Shown here one piece after another: positions 16,204-24,405 of a stretch of DNA of 64,000 nt. Under the pieces are notes generated by a model. The model saw only the letters and a list, made by a program, of their open reading frames with translations. It did not search any database and was not told the DNA's origin. The stretch is from Peptococcaceae bacterium CEB3 (lineage in GTDB: Bacteria > Bacillota > Desulfitobacteriia > Desulfitobacteriales > Desulfitobacteriaceae). A program made the position numbers and the translations under genes. Positions within the stretch are counted from its first letter, which is position 1. Every line of letters begins with the position of its first letter. The stretch spans positions 470,063 to 534,062 of the forward strand of contig LDXJ01000063.1 of NCBI GenBank assembly GCA_001029295.1. The letters run 5' to 3'.

Positions 16204-16641
16204 TTGACCGTTGCAGTGGTTTCTGCGCAAGAGGAGGTTGAAGAGTTCCTCAGGACGCTTAAGGCCGTGTTGATGAGCCCCGGTTTTGATGTCGAGCGCG
16301 ACTTGGTTTTGGTGGCTGCCCCGTATGGGGGCGCGGCGGCAGGCAGGAAGAGGGGGCTGAACGGGGGGCTGAACGCTTCGCTTCAGAGAGGCTTTAGGGG
16401 CAAGGATTGGGTCTACCCGCTCATGGGCTTGGAGGCGGGAGTGTACCTTCAGACTTTATGGGAGGAGAGAGATTCTCCGCAACCGTTTTGGGCCTTTGTG
16501 AAGGCAACCGGGACTCATGATAGGTGTCTGCGCTTTAGGATCAGGGACAGGAAAGGCGGTCGCTTGCTGGGAGTCCAGCTGAATCTCCTACGGTTTCCTT
16601 TCTTGCGCCGTTTGCCTTACGCCAGGGTGGCCGATTTGTGA
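16204..16641 (+). CDS. Hypothetical protein (145 aa)
   Basis: Not recognised. The start is taken at TTG 16204 with GGGGAGG 7 nt upstream, giving MTVAVVSAQEEVEEFLRTLK; the longer frame from 16162 would begin inside the terminator stem. It is soluble-looking, Gly/Arg/Leu-rich, with a short GGLNGGLN stretch and a basic C-terminus (RFPFLRRLPYARV). No signal peptide and no known motif. Codon use matches the neighbours. It is followed by two more small genes of unknown role. Confidence 0.5.
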   Translation: MTVAVVSAQEEVEEFLRTLKAVLMSPGFDVERDLVLVAAPYGGAAAGRKRGLNGGLNASLQRGFRGKDWVYPLMGLEAGVYLQTLWEERDSPQPFWAFVKATGTHDRCLRFRIRDRKGGRLLGVQLNLLRFPFLRRLPYARVADL

Positions 16642-16697
16642 AAGCCGGTTTTTTCTCCAATGCAGGCCAAAACAGAAGACGGTGGGAGGGGTAGAAC

Positions 16698-16850
16698 ATG
16701 CATTATTTAGCCGCTGTCATTGCTCTTTGTCTGATTCTGGGACTGGGTCTCTGGTCGGGACGACGTTCTCGGAAATCTCAGAAAAATAGGCCGGTCAAGC
16801 TTTATCGCTTGCGCAAGGGCAGGCGAGGCAATCTACGAAGGGTGAAATAG
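16698..16850 (+). CDS. Small membrane protein (50 aa)
   Basis: ATG 16698 with GGGAGGGG about 8 nt upstream. One hydrophobic segment (YLAAVIALCLILGLGLW) is followed by a strongly basic tail of about 30 residues (RRSRKSQKNR... RRGNLRRVK). This is the layout of a single-span membrane protein with its tail in the cytoplasm. Unknown function; too short for homology by eye. Confidence 0.5.
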   Translation: MHYLAAVIALCLILGLGLWSGRRSRKSQKNRPVKLYRLRKGRRGNLRRVK

Positions 16851-17113
16851 TGTCCGGGGGAAGCTGAGTCATTGTGACGGTTCCGCGGCAACGATGAGCC
16901 GGAGCTGTTATTTTCCGTTACATATCTCAAGCCAAAGTGATTGAGTTAAATACCGCTGGCCCAAGATTTGGCTAGGGGTACGTTGCCTCTTGCATTACGC
17001 GGTGATAAGAGTTATGATGCTTGCATAGGAACACAGGTTCTCAAAGATACAACATATGTACCGGAGATTGAAATGTGCCGTATGGACAACATATGTGCCC
17101 GGGGGGATGAGGA

Positions 17114-17347
17114 ATGATTCCAGCGGAGATCCGGGTGGTTAAGGCCGGTAACCGGCTCGTGCGCTTCCAATGGAAGGGCCGATGGTACGCCGTGACATCC
17201 ATTGAGGATGAGTGGGTTGATACCGGCGAGTGGTGGCATGACGAGGGGGAAAAGACATTCTATCGTGTTAGCAGCGGTACTTCTGTCTTCGAGCTCTACT
17301 ATGACGCAAAGGAAAAGGGGTGGCACATGTACCGGGTCTATGATTAA
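17114..17347 (+). CDS. DUF6504-like small protein (77 aa)
   Basis: Short, Trp/Tyr-rich protein (EWVDTGEWWHDEGEK, ending KGWHMYRVYD). The C-terminal pattern resembles DUF6504, a small domain often near or fused to Y-family DNA polymerase proteins; no polymerase is present here. GGGGGATGAGG lies just before the ATG. Upstream are two copies of ACAACATATGT (near 17048 and 17082). A terminator follows 26 bp after the stop. Confidence 0.6.
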   Translation: MIPAEIRVVKAGNRLVRFQWKGRWYAVTSIEDEWVDTGEWWHDEGEKTFYRVSSGTSVFELYYDAKEKGWHMYRVYD

Positions 17348-17373
17348 GAGATGTTGAACGAGTTCACTTAGAA

Positions 17374-17407
17374 AGCGCGGGATACTGCCTGTATCCCGCG
17401 CTCTTTT
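17374..17407. terminator. Bidirectional terminator
   Basis: AGCGCGGGATAC (17374-17385) and GTATCCCGCGCT (17391-17402) form a perfect 12-bp stem with a 5-base loop, then CTTTTC. It lies between convergent genes and can serve both. Confidence 0.85.
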
Positions 17408-17430
17408 CGGTGCCCGAACAGTGCCACTGC

Positions 17431-18744
17431 CTAAATCGCGTTCAGGAATACCTGACCCAGGGCGGCGAGGGTCAAGCCGCTGAGCAGAACAATAACTGTC
17501 CAACTCCAGAGTCGGCCGGGCAGCTTGGTCCGGTAGCTGCCCATTAATCCCTGGTCACTGGTCATCAAGACCATGAAAATGAGCAGGGGAACCATGAGGA
17601 TCCCGCCGATGACCTGGGTGGCGAGTGCGATTAAGTTCAGGGGCAGGTTCGGAATCAGGAGGGCAAGCGAGGCTAAGACGAGGCTGCCGATATAGACCAA
17701 GTAGAACCGGGGCGCTTCCCTGATCTTGTCATTCAGGCTTTTGGACCAGCCGAATAATTCCGCGATGCTCCAGGAAGAAGAGAGGGAGACGGTGATGGAA
17801 GCGAGAAAACCGGCGTTGAACAAACCGAGCCCGAAGAGAATGGCGGGCCAACGGCCGACCACCTGGGCCAATGCGGCAATGATCTCGGACGGGCCCGCGC
17901 CGGCAAGGTTCGGAACTTTGCCGAAGAGGGAGGCTCCTAAGATGATAATGCCGGCGGCGACGACGACCTGGACGAGAGAGCCGAACGCGGTGTCGAGGCG
18001 GCCGAAGCGAAGTTCATGAGCACGGATCCCTTTATCGATGACGCCGCTTCCCTGGAAGAAAATCATCCAGGGGGCGAGAGCGTTGCCGACTGTCGCAATG
18101 AGGTAGAAAACAAAGCCGGCCTGCAGGGCTTCGGGAACGTTCCAGGTGACGAAGACGCGCGCGATTTCAGACATGTTCGGGTGGGTCATCGCGGCCACCG
18201 CGAGAAAGACAATGTTGAGCGCCCCGATGAGCAGCGCCAGGCGTTCTTTGGCCCAGTAGCCGGTGAAGACGGCAAAAGAAATGATTAGAATCAGACAGAT
18301 GAGGGAAGCGAGGAGGAGGGGAACACCTAAAAGGACGAGCCCCGCAGTCATGCCAATGAATTCTGTCATCAGGGTCAGGAGATTCTCCAAGGCCAGAGTC
18401 GTAATCAGGTAAAATCCCCAGGCTCGCCCGTAGCGCCGCAGAACGAGTCTGGAAAATCCCTCCCGCGTAACGACTCCCAGCCTCAGGCTCATCTCCTGGA
18501 CAGTATAGGTCAAAAGTGCCAGACAGAGCACTAGGGGCACGAAGACGCTGATGCCGAATCTGGCCCCCGTGACTAAGTACGAAATGACTCCCCCGGCATC
18601 ATTGTCAGCCATGGCGGCGAGAAAACCGGGGCCCATCAGGGCCCAGAAGAGGATGACATAGCGCTGCCATCCCGCTCTGGGGCGGCTGATTATTTCATGA
18701 AATTTTGATTGGCTTTCACCGGTCGAAGTAAGCGATGTGTTCAT
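17431..18744 (-). CDS. Nramp-family divalent metal transporter lacking canonical metal-site motifs
   Basis: 437 aa from ATG 18744 (GGGGTG 9 nt upstream; a GTG at 18777 is the longer alternative). About 11 membrane spans, SLC11/Nramp fold. Canonical manganese/iron transporters have DPGN in span 1 and a Met-Pro-His in span 6. Here span 1 reads GPGFLAAMADNDAGG and span 6 reads GNALAPWMIFFQGS, so the metal-selecting Met is gone. This resembles the Nramp-related magnesium transporter group, so Mg2+ is a better guess than Mn2+; this is inference from motifs. Confidence 0.8.
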   Translation of the reverse strand: MNTSLTSTGESQSKFHEIISRPRAGWQRYVILFWALMGPGFLAAMADNDAGGVISYLVTGARFGISVFVPLVLCLALLTYTVQEMSLRLGVVTREGFSRLVLRRYGRAWGFYLITTLALENLLTLMTEFIGMTAGLVLLGVPLLLASLICLILIISFAVFTGYWAKERLALLIGALNIVFLAVAAMTHPNMSEIARVFVTWNVPEALQAGFVFYLIATVGNALAPWMIFFQGSGVIDKGIRAHELRFGRLDTAFGSLVQVVVAAGIIILGASLFGKVPNLAGAGPSEIIAALAQVVGRWPAILFGLGLFNAGFLASITVSLSSSWSIAELFGWSKSLNDKIREAPRFYLVYIGSLVLASLALLIPNLPLNLIALATQVIGGILMVPLLIFMVLMTSDQGLMGSYRTKLPGRLWSWTVIVLLSGLTLAALGQVFLNAI

Positions 18745-18877
18745 GGTGTCAGCACCCCTTAAAAGTATTTGCTTCACATTTTATTGACAGATGTTGCAGA
18801 AAGTGCCAGTCCCGCGCATAGACTGTTGTTAAAAGGTCAATACACTTTTATGCTTAAATGGAGGGGGCTGCCATTTG

Positions 18878-19555
18878 ATGCGCGAAAAGGAAATATCGTC
18901 GGATCTCGGGAGTTTATTAAAAGCATTGTTAAAAGAGAAGTCTTTATCGATGCGAAAGCTCAGTCAACTCTCCGGGATCGAAACAGCCACGATTTCCCGG
19001 ATCGTCAACGGCAAGCAGCAAGCAAGGCCCAAACACTTGCAGCAATTTGCCCAAGTACTGAGCGTGCCGGTCGAACGACTTTTTGAGGCCGCCGGTTATG
19101 GCATTAAAGCACAAAAAAAAGACCCCTATTCGGACTTTCGCACCTCATTAGAGGCCATTCAGGAGGTCCTTTTGGCATCCAAACTGTTTGATGAGGAGTA
19201 TACGCGGGAACGGGTTGAGCAAAGGTTGGCTGATTATGAACACTATGCGCGAACAGAAGAAGGGCAGCGGATTATTCTGGAGGACTTTCAGGAGAAAATA
19301 AAACAGGTCGGCGGTCTGGGTCCCTTCATCGACGATTTAAATCAGCTGTACGCGCTTTACCTTCAGACTGACGTCACGTCGCCGAAAAGGGCTGTGCTGG
19401 GCAGTGCTTTGCTGTATTTTATTTTGGCCACAGATATCATTCCGGATTATGTGTTCCCGATCGGCTATCTTGATGACGCCATTGCCATCAAACTGGTTTT
19501 ACAGAAGTTGTCTTTGGGGCAGGATCGGGACGAGGGAGCGGAAAACGAGCCGTAG
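18878..19555 (+). CDS. XRE-family HTH protein fused to a DUF1232 domain
   Basis: 225 aa. N-terminal helix-turn-helix of the Xre type (LSMRKLSQLSGIETATISRIVNGKQQARP, residues about 23-52), then a helical linker rich in Glu and Arg, and a C-terminal DUF1232 segment (GSALLYFILATDIIPDYV, then GYLDDAIAI), a short membrane-associated domain. Start ATG 18878 has GGAGGGGG about 10 nt upstream. It is transcribed away from the Nramp gene and may be its regulator; DUF1232 could tether the protein to the membrane. Both ideas are inference. Confidence 0.75.
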   Translation: MREKEISSDLGSLLKALLKEKSLSMRKLSQLSGIETATISRIVNGKQQARPKHLQQFAQVLSVPVERLFEAAGYGIKAQKKDPYSDFRTSLEAIQEVLLASKLFDEEYTRERVEQRLADYEHYARTEEGQRIILEDFQEKIKQVGGLGPFIDDLNQLYALYLQTDVTSPKRAVLGSALLYFILATDIIPDYVFPIGYLDDAIAIKLVLQKLSLGQDRDEGAENEP

Positions 19556-19909
19556 GGTATACTGCGGGTGCCTAGGCTCCAAGCGTCGAGGATTGTTCCA
19601 TCCTTCCGGCGATATTCTCCCTGAAGCCCCCGCCTCTTAGCTTAAAGCGTAGGCGGGGGAAGTTCACCCAACGGTTCACCTGCGGCTCACTTAGGAATCC
19701 ACAGTATCCTGGCCCCAAGCGTTGTTTGTATCGTTCACCCTCTTCGTTTGGGGATAGAGGTCGATTGTGATAAAATAAAGAGCGAGTACATGCTGTCAAC
19801 GACCCTTTCGACACTATTTGCAGGGTGTCACATTGGTTGAAAAGAAGAAAGGGGGAAAGCGGCCTTTCCTCTCCTGGCTGAAGTCAGGAAGTATCCGGCT
19901 GCGAAAATC
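19556..19909 (+). other. Intergenic region before the PBP gene
   Basis: Contains a perfect 9-bp stem CCCCCGCCT/AGGCGGGGG (19627-19635 and 19651-19659) without a T-tract. It also holds a 26-codon frame (TTG 19833 to TGA 19913, LVEKKKGGKRPFLSWLK...) that ends on the PBP start codon. The basic peptide looks like the cytoplasmic tail of a class B PBP, so it may be a coupled leader or a frame-shifted N-terminus. Confidence 0.4.
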
Positions 19910-21313
19910 TTGAAAGGATTGCGCCGTATTGCCTTGGGCATGGTACTCTGCTTTTTTGTTCTGAGCCTGGGGCTTGTCTATTGGCAAGTTGTGCAAAACA
20001 ATTCCATGCTGAAAAACCCGGCTAATCCACGCCAGGCACTCATGGAACGCCGTATCAAAAGAGGGGGAATCTTTGACCGCAACGGCGTGGTCTTGGCCCA
20101 GTCCAAGGTTGAAAGCGGCAAAACGGTTCGCGCCTATCCCAACGGGGGGACCTATGAGCCCCTGCTCGGATACAGTACCCTGGAGCATGGTTCAGCGGGG
20201 TTGGAAGACGCTCTGTCCGGCTGGCTCCTGGGGATGAAAGATCCCACTTTGTCACAGGAACTCAAGCAGTTTTTTCAAGTTCCTCGTCAAGGGGATGATG
20301 TCGTTCTCACTCTGGACGCAAAAATCCAACAGGCCGCCTATGACGGTCTGCAGGGGAAGAAAGGAGCGGCGGTCGCCGTTGATCCCCGCACGGGGCAAAT
20401 ACTGGCTTTGGCAAGCCAGCCATCGTTTGACCCAAATTCTCTGAATAAGAACTGGAAAGAGATCTCCCGCCCCGGCAGCACGGACCTCCTGAACAACGCC
20501 CTGTCCCTGTATACACCCGGTTCCGTTATGAAGCTTGTCACATCGAAAGCCTTGTTCAGCGGGGGAATCGATACCTCGAAACTCTTTGACGACAAAGGCA
20601 CTACCGTGATTAACGGTCAAGTCATTCCCGATGAAAATACATCCGGCAACGGCTGGATCAATTATAATTTGGCGCTCGCCTATTCCAGCAATGTCTACTT
20701 TGCCACCCAAACGGTTAAAGCGGGGCAAGATAATTTTCTGGCGGCTGCCAAGGCCTACGGTTTTGGTCAAAAAATCCCTTTTCCCTTGCCTGTTCCCGCC
20801 AGCCAAATCACGAACAAGGCGGCGGTGCCCACGCATTTAAGTATTAATCAGTTGGCGGCCAGTGCTTTTGGCCAAGGCCAGGTTTTGGTTACACCGCTGC
20901 ACATGGCCTTGATTACGGCGGCGGTGGCGGACCATGGTGTCATGATGAGACCCTACATTGTAGATCGGGTGTTGGATTCCCGGCAAAATGTCTTGTATAA
21001 GGCTCAGCCGAAACCTTGGTTAACCCCGCTGTCCCCAGCGGACGCGGACAAGATCACCACAGCTATGGTGACCACTGTGAATCAAGGCACCGCTGCCGCA
21101 GTCGCCCTGCCCAATGTCCAGGTAGCCGCCAAAACCGGGTCGGCACAGCCCGGCGGCAATGTTACAACAAACGCCTGGTTCGTGGCCTTCGCGCCGGCCG
21201 ACAATCCTAAGATCGCTGTCGCGGTCTTGGTGGAACATGGTGGGGCCGGCGGGGTGGCGTCCGCCCCTATTGCCAAACAGATGATCAAGGCGGCTTTAGC
21301 CGAAAATCTCTGA
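19910..21313 (+). CDS. Class B penicillin-binding protein (transpeptidase)
   Basis: 467 aa. One membrane anchor near the N-terminus (IALGMVLCFFVLSLGLVYW), then a short dimerisation region (RRIKRGGIFDRNGVVLAQ) and the transpeptidase domain with S205-V-M-K208, S259-S-N261 and K408-T-G. It would cross-link peptidoglycan outside the membrane. It is like the short PbpA/FtsI-type proteins found beside FtsW/RodA genes, but none is adjacent here. The TTG start has no good ribosome site; its position overlapping the stop of a small upstream frame suggests coupling, or a frameshift in the true N-terminus. Confidence 0.85.
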   Translation: MKGLRRIALGMVLCFFVLSLGLVYWQVVQNNSMLKNPANPRQALMERRIKRGGIFDRNGVVLAQSKVESGKTVRAYPNGGTYEPLLGYSTLEHGSAGLEDALSGWLLGMKDPTLSQELKQFFQVPRQGDDVVLTLDAKIQQAAYDGLQGKKGAAVAVDPRTGQILALASQPSFDPNSLNKNWKEISRPGSTDLLNNALSLYTPGSVMKLVTSKALFSGGIDTSKLFDDKGTTVINGQVIPDENTSGNGWINYNLALAYSSNVYFATQTVKAGQDNFLAAAKAYGFGQKIPFPLPVPASQITNKAAVPTHLSINQLAASAFGQGQVLVTPLHMALITAAVADHGVMMRPYIVDRVLDSRQNVLYKAQPKPWLTPLSPADADKITTAMVTTVNQGTAAAVALPNVQVAAKTGSAQPGGNVTTNAWFVAFAPADNPKIAVAVLVEHGGAGGVASAPIAKQMIKAALAENL

Positions 21314-21507
21314 TCTTCGATTCCGACTTCCGACTTCCGGCCTCCGACTGCTGATCAGTGGCCACTAACGCCTAGTCTCCGGCCTCCAACCGCTTCACCG
21401 GGGTGTGTCAAGAGCATAGGCCCGTCGGCGTCTGTCCCCCCGGCTGCGGACTCCTGGCCCGGCCCCCTGGTTTCTGACCTCCGGCCTCTGACCTCTGACT
21501 TCTGTTT
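21314..21507 (-). repeat. GAAGTCGG-type degenerate repeat block, copy 1
   Basis: Read on the minus strand the region is a string of GAGGTCAGAGG, GGCCGGAGGTC and GGAAGTCGGAAGTCGGA units, interrupted near 21380-21460. It follows the stop of the minus-strand regulator gene (21508) in the sense direction, as copies 2 and 3 follow clpX and cimA. Confidence 0.75.
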
Positions 21508-22455
21508 CTAGACCTCCTTTATGATCTGACCCATGCGGCTCACGTCATAACCGCCAATACCCTGGACTTCTTTTTGGAAAGCGGGGGAGTTCAAGATCGA
21601 CAGGAGGGCCCGGAAAGGGGGTTTGTCAAGATCCTCGTGCAGGATGATAAGATCGTAGCGTTCTTTCTGCAAGGGGACAAAGTCAAGCCCGCTGACCTGC
21701 AGGGCCGCTTTTTCGATGCCCAAGCCGGCATCAGCCTCGCCGCGGGCCACCCGGCTCGCCACCGCGAGGTGGCTCATCTCTTCATCCTCGTAGCCGTTGA
21801 CTTGCCGATGGTCAATTCCCAGAACTTTCAGCTTTTCGTCCAGGAGTACTCTCGCTCCCGAACCCCGCTCCCGGTTGACAAAGCGCAGCTCGGGGCGGGT
21901 TAAGTCCTGCCAAGTAAGGATGTTTTTCGGGTTGCCCCCGGCAACGTAAAAACCCTCGATCCGGTAGACCAGGTTGATGACCAATGCCCGGTGCCCCGGC
22001 AGCATATGGCGCACATAGGGGATATTGTATTCATCGGTGTCACTGTCCCAAAGATGGGCTGTCACCGCGTTCGCTTGTCCGCGGTAAAGAGCCGTCAGCC
22101 CGTCGATGCTGCCGATGTATTGGCGCAGGAATGAGAGGTGGGGAAGTCTCTTTTCCAGATGACGGGTCAGAATATCCAGAATAACGTCCTGGCCGCAGAT
22201 GACCAGGCCTTCACCTTCGGGAAAAGGGCGGCTGCGATATTCTCCGGCCGGCGAAGGTGACGAAAAGGGAGCGTGAACAACCACGCCCTTTGCTTTTCTT
22301 TTGTAGGCTTCCAGGTCGGCGGCTTCTACCCGGACCTTACGTCCTATGTGATAGGCGGTTAACTGACCGCGTTTAATGAGCTCGTAGACCGTGAACTTGG
22401 AGATTTTAAGGATCTTGGCCACCTCTTCCGGTGTGTAGGAAATATCTTCGGCCAT
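21508..22455 (-). CDS. HTH regulator with substrate-binding (PBP-like, PF12727-type) domain, likely molybdate-responsive
   Basis: 315 aa. N-terminal excisionase/MerR-like helix-turn-helix (YTPEEVAKILKISKFTVYELIKRGQL, residues 7-32), then a linker and a periplasmic-binding-protein fold (VICGQDVILDILTRHLE; RFVNRERGSGARVLLDE; GLGIEKAALQVSGLDFVPL) that resembles ModA-type domains but sits in the cytoplasm. Such proteins are found with molybdate and tungstate genes. It is divergent from modABC, which supports a role as its oxyanion-sensing regulator. The stop is followed directly by a repeat block. Confidence 0.8.
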   Translation of the reverse strand: MAEDISYTPEEVAKILKISKFTVYELIKRGQLTAYHIGRKVRVEAADLEAYKRKAKGVVVHAPFSSPSPAGEYRSRPFPEGEGLVICGQDVILDILTRHLEKRLPHLSFLRQYIGSIDGLTALYRGQANAVTAHLWDSDTDEYNIPYVRHMLPGHRALVINLVYRIEGFYVAGGNPKNILTWQDLTRPELRFVNRERGSGARVLLDEKLKVLGIDHRQVNGYEDEEMSHLAVASRVARGEADAGLGIEKAALQVSGLDFVPLQKERYDLIILHEDLDKPPFRALLSILNSPAFQKEVQGIGGYDVSRMGQIIKEV

Positions 22456-22473
22456 TGTTTCACCCGCTTTCTA

Positions 22474-22502
22474 TTGTCAACTATTATAACATATCGTATA
22501 AT
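22474..22502 (+). promoter_or_regulatory. Promoter of the mod operon, with overlapping palindrome
   Basis: TTGTCA (22474-22479), 17 bp, TATAAT (22497-22502). Within it ATTATA (22483-22488) and TATAAT (22497-22502) form an inverted repeat that also gives AT-rich minus-strand promoter-like sequence. It is a candidate operator for the adjacent regulator. Confidence 0.65.
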
Positions 22503-22600
22503 GAGCTTACAGTTGGGTTGTGTGAGTTCGCGTTTGCTCCCGTCGGGTGCTTTTCGCGTCAACAAGTTATCAGATCATTTGGCATCAACAGAATGTTATC

Positions 22601-22712
22601 CGATCTCCGAGCCAGATAAGCCTAATGAGTGATCGACGGCTTCTGGCCAGGGCTTCGAGCCCTCGGGGTATATCCGGAAACGGGTATGCCTTCACTTTTG
22701 GAAAAGGAGGTG
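22601..22712 (+). promoter_or_regulatory. Candidate molybdenum-cofactor (Moco/Tuco) riboswitch
   Basis: A multistem RNA about 100 nt after the promoter. CTCC (22605-22608) is followed by GAGCC, the start of the Moco consensus as I remember it. Stems: GCCAG..AAGCC with GGCTT..CTGGC (22611-22647); AGGGC/GCCCT; GGTATA..CCG with CGG..TATGCC around a GAAA tetraloop (22677-22680). A closing strand GGAG is at 22706-22709. Location before modABC fits. Called by eye without a covariance model. Confidence 0.55.
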
Positions 22713-22742
22713 GGCAGGCTGTCAGGCGTTTAGTTGCGCTCA

Positions 22743-22774
22743 GGCTCCACCGGTTTTGGGTGGAGCTGTTTTGG
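22743..22774 (+). terminator. Expression-platform terminator before modA
   Basis: GCTCCACC (22744-22751) pairs with GGTGGAGC (22759-22766), followed by TGTTTTGG. It is 30 nt downstream of the candidate riboswitch. A second hairpin CCCACTT/AAGTGGG follows near 22788-22805. Confidence 0.55.
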
Positions 22775-22815
22775 TTTCGGAATCACACCCACTTACAGAA
22801 GTGGGAGTCTCACGA

Positions 22816-22850
22816 GTGGATCAAAAGTGGATCAAAAGTGGATGAAAAAA
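22816..22850 (+). repeat. Short tandem repeat, GTGGATCAAAA
   Basis: Two full copies and a partial third copy of an 11-bp unit, about 35 bp before modA. Confidence 0.8.
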
Positions 22851-22884
22851 GGGTAACAGATGAGGGAAGAGAGGGTGTAGCAGA

Positions 22885-23679
22885 ATGCGGAAAAGATTGG
22901 GATGGGTATTCCTTAATTCACTCTTGGTGCTTTTAGCGGTGGTGCTTCTACTGGCGGGCTGTGGTACCGCACAACCCAGTTCCGGGGCCTTGACCATCTC
23001 GGCTGCGGCCAGCTTACAGAATTCCTTGACTGACATTCAGAAGGTATATACAAAAATTCACCCCAATGTTCAGCTGACCTTCAATTTTGGCGCTTCGGGT
23101 CCGCTGGAACAGCAAATCGAACAAGGGGCTCCCGCCGACCTGTTCATTTCGGCCGGCAAAGCGCAGATGGATGCGCTGGTCAAGAAAAACCTGGTAGTCA
23201 AGAAGACAAAAGTTAATTTGTTGAGTAATGTCTTAGTTCTAATCACCGGTAAGAACGATAAAAGCGTGACGTCCATCCAGGATCTAACAAAGCCGGGGGT
23301 GGGGAAGATTGGCATTGGCACGCCTCAGTCCGTGCCGGCGGGAAAGTATGCCGAAGAGTCCCTGAAAAGCTTGAAGCTTTGGAACACGTTGCAACAGCAG
23401 CAAAAGCTGGTGCTGGCGAAAGATGTGACCCAGGTGCTGACCTATGTGGAGATGGGGAGTGTGGATGCGGGGTTCGTGTACCAATCCGACGCCCAGGGGT
23501 CTTCCCAAGTCAAGGTTGCGGCGGTCGTTCCCGACAGTACACACCAGCCGATCGTTTATCCGGCAGCCGTCGTCGCGGGTTCCAAAGACAAACGAGATGC
23601 CGGGGACTTCCTGAAATTCCTGGAGAGCCCGCAAGGACAGCAGATCTTTGCGAAGTACGGCTTTAAGATGATGAAATGA
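22885..23679 (+). CDS. modA: Molybdate ABC transporter substrate-binding protein
   Basis: 264 aa lipoprotein: hydrophobic signal with lipobox LLAGCG, then the ModA pattern LTISAAASLQNSLTDI, FNFGASGPLEQQIEQGAPADLFISA and GSVDAGFVYQSDA. It captures molybdate or tungstate outside the cell for ModBC. GAGAGG precedes the ATG. First gene of modABC, under the candidate Moco riboswitch. Confidence 0.92.
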   Translation: MRKRLGWVFLNSLLVLLAVVLLLAGCGTAQPSSGALTISAAASLQNSLTDIQKVYTKIHPNVQLTFNFGASGPLEQQIEQGAPADLFISAGKAQMDALVKKNLVVKKTKVNLLSNVLVLITGKNDKSVTSIQDLTKPGVGKIGIGTPQSVPAGKYAEESLKSLKLWNTLQQQQKLVLAKDVTQVLTYVEMGSVDAGFVYQSDAQGSSQVKVAAVVPDSTHQPIVYPAAVVAGSKDKRDAGDFLKFLESPQGQQIFAKYGFKMMK

Positions 23680-23700
23680 ACATGATGAAGTGAGTACAGG

Positions 23701-24378
23701 ATGCAATTTGATTATATTCCGATTATCCTCTCTTTGAAAGTCGCGGTGGCCGCAGTCGCCCTGGTCGTGATCGGTTGTCTGCCCATTGCGGCCCTGATGG
23801 CAAAATACGAATTTTGGGGCAAGGGATTGGTGGAGTCGGCGTTAACCTTGCCCCTGGTGCTCCCGCCTTCCGTGGTTGGCTTTATGCTGCTCTATCTTTT
23901 CGGCAAGAACGGTTGGCCGGGTATGTTTCTCCAGCACTTTTTCCACTATCAAGTCGTCTTTACTCTGTCCGGCGCGGTTATCGCTTCGGCGGTCGTTTCT
24001 TTTCCCCTGATGTATCAGTCCCTGAAAGCGGCGTTGGAAAGTGTGGATCCCAATTTGGAAAAAGCGGCCCGGACTTTGGGAGCGGGAGAATTAAGAATCT
24101 TTTTCACGGTGACGCTGCCCTTAGCCTGGAACGGTTTTATCGCGGGGCTGGTTCTCGCTTTTGCCCGCTCCCTTGGGGAGTTTGGGGCAACGCTGATGAT
24201 AGCGGGTAATATACCCGGCAAAACCCAAACTATGCCCCTGGCCATTTTCTTTGATGTTTATGCCGGCGAGGGCAAGCAGGCGAACATCCTGGTTCTGATC
24301 ATGACGGTGTTCAGCTTCCTGGTCATTTACGCCCTAAACCTTTGGCGCAAAAAAGGCAGGAAGAGAGAAATGGGTTGA
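23701..24378 (+). CDS. modB: Molybdate ABC transporter permease
   Basis: 225 aa, about five membrane spans, with the ModB/CysU-type signatures LPLVLPPSVVGFMLLY and the EAA-loop region AARTLGAGELRIFFTVTLPLAWNG, plus ARSLGEFGATLMIAGN. It lies 21 bp after modA and 27 bp before modC, in one operon. Forms the channel for molybdate uptake. Confidence 0.92.
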   Translation: MQFDYIPIILSLKVAVAAVALVVIGCLPIAALMAKYEFWGKGLVESALTLPLVLPPSVVGFMLLYLFGKNGWPGMFLQHFFHYQVVFTLSGAVIASAVVSFPLMYQSLKAALESVDPNLEKAARTLGAGELRIFFTVTLPLAWNGFIAGLVLAFARSLGEFGATLMIAGNIPGKTQTMPLAIFFDVYAGEGKQANILVLIMTVFSFLVIYALNLWRKKGRKREMG

Positions 24379-24405
24379 CGGCCGATGGACGGGAGGAGGT
24401 GCCCA

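Noticed and set aside
17431..18744. Calling the Nramp gene mntH
   Set aside because: Both metal-site motifs of Mn2+/Fe2+ transporters are absent, so the symbol would imply a substrate not supported.
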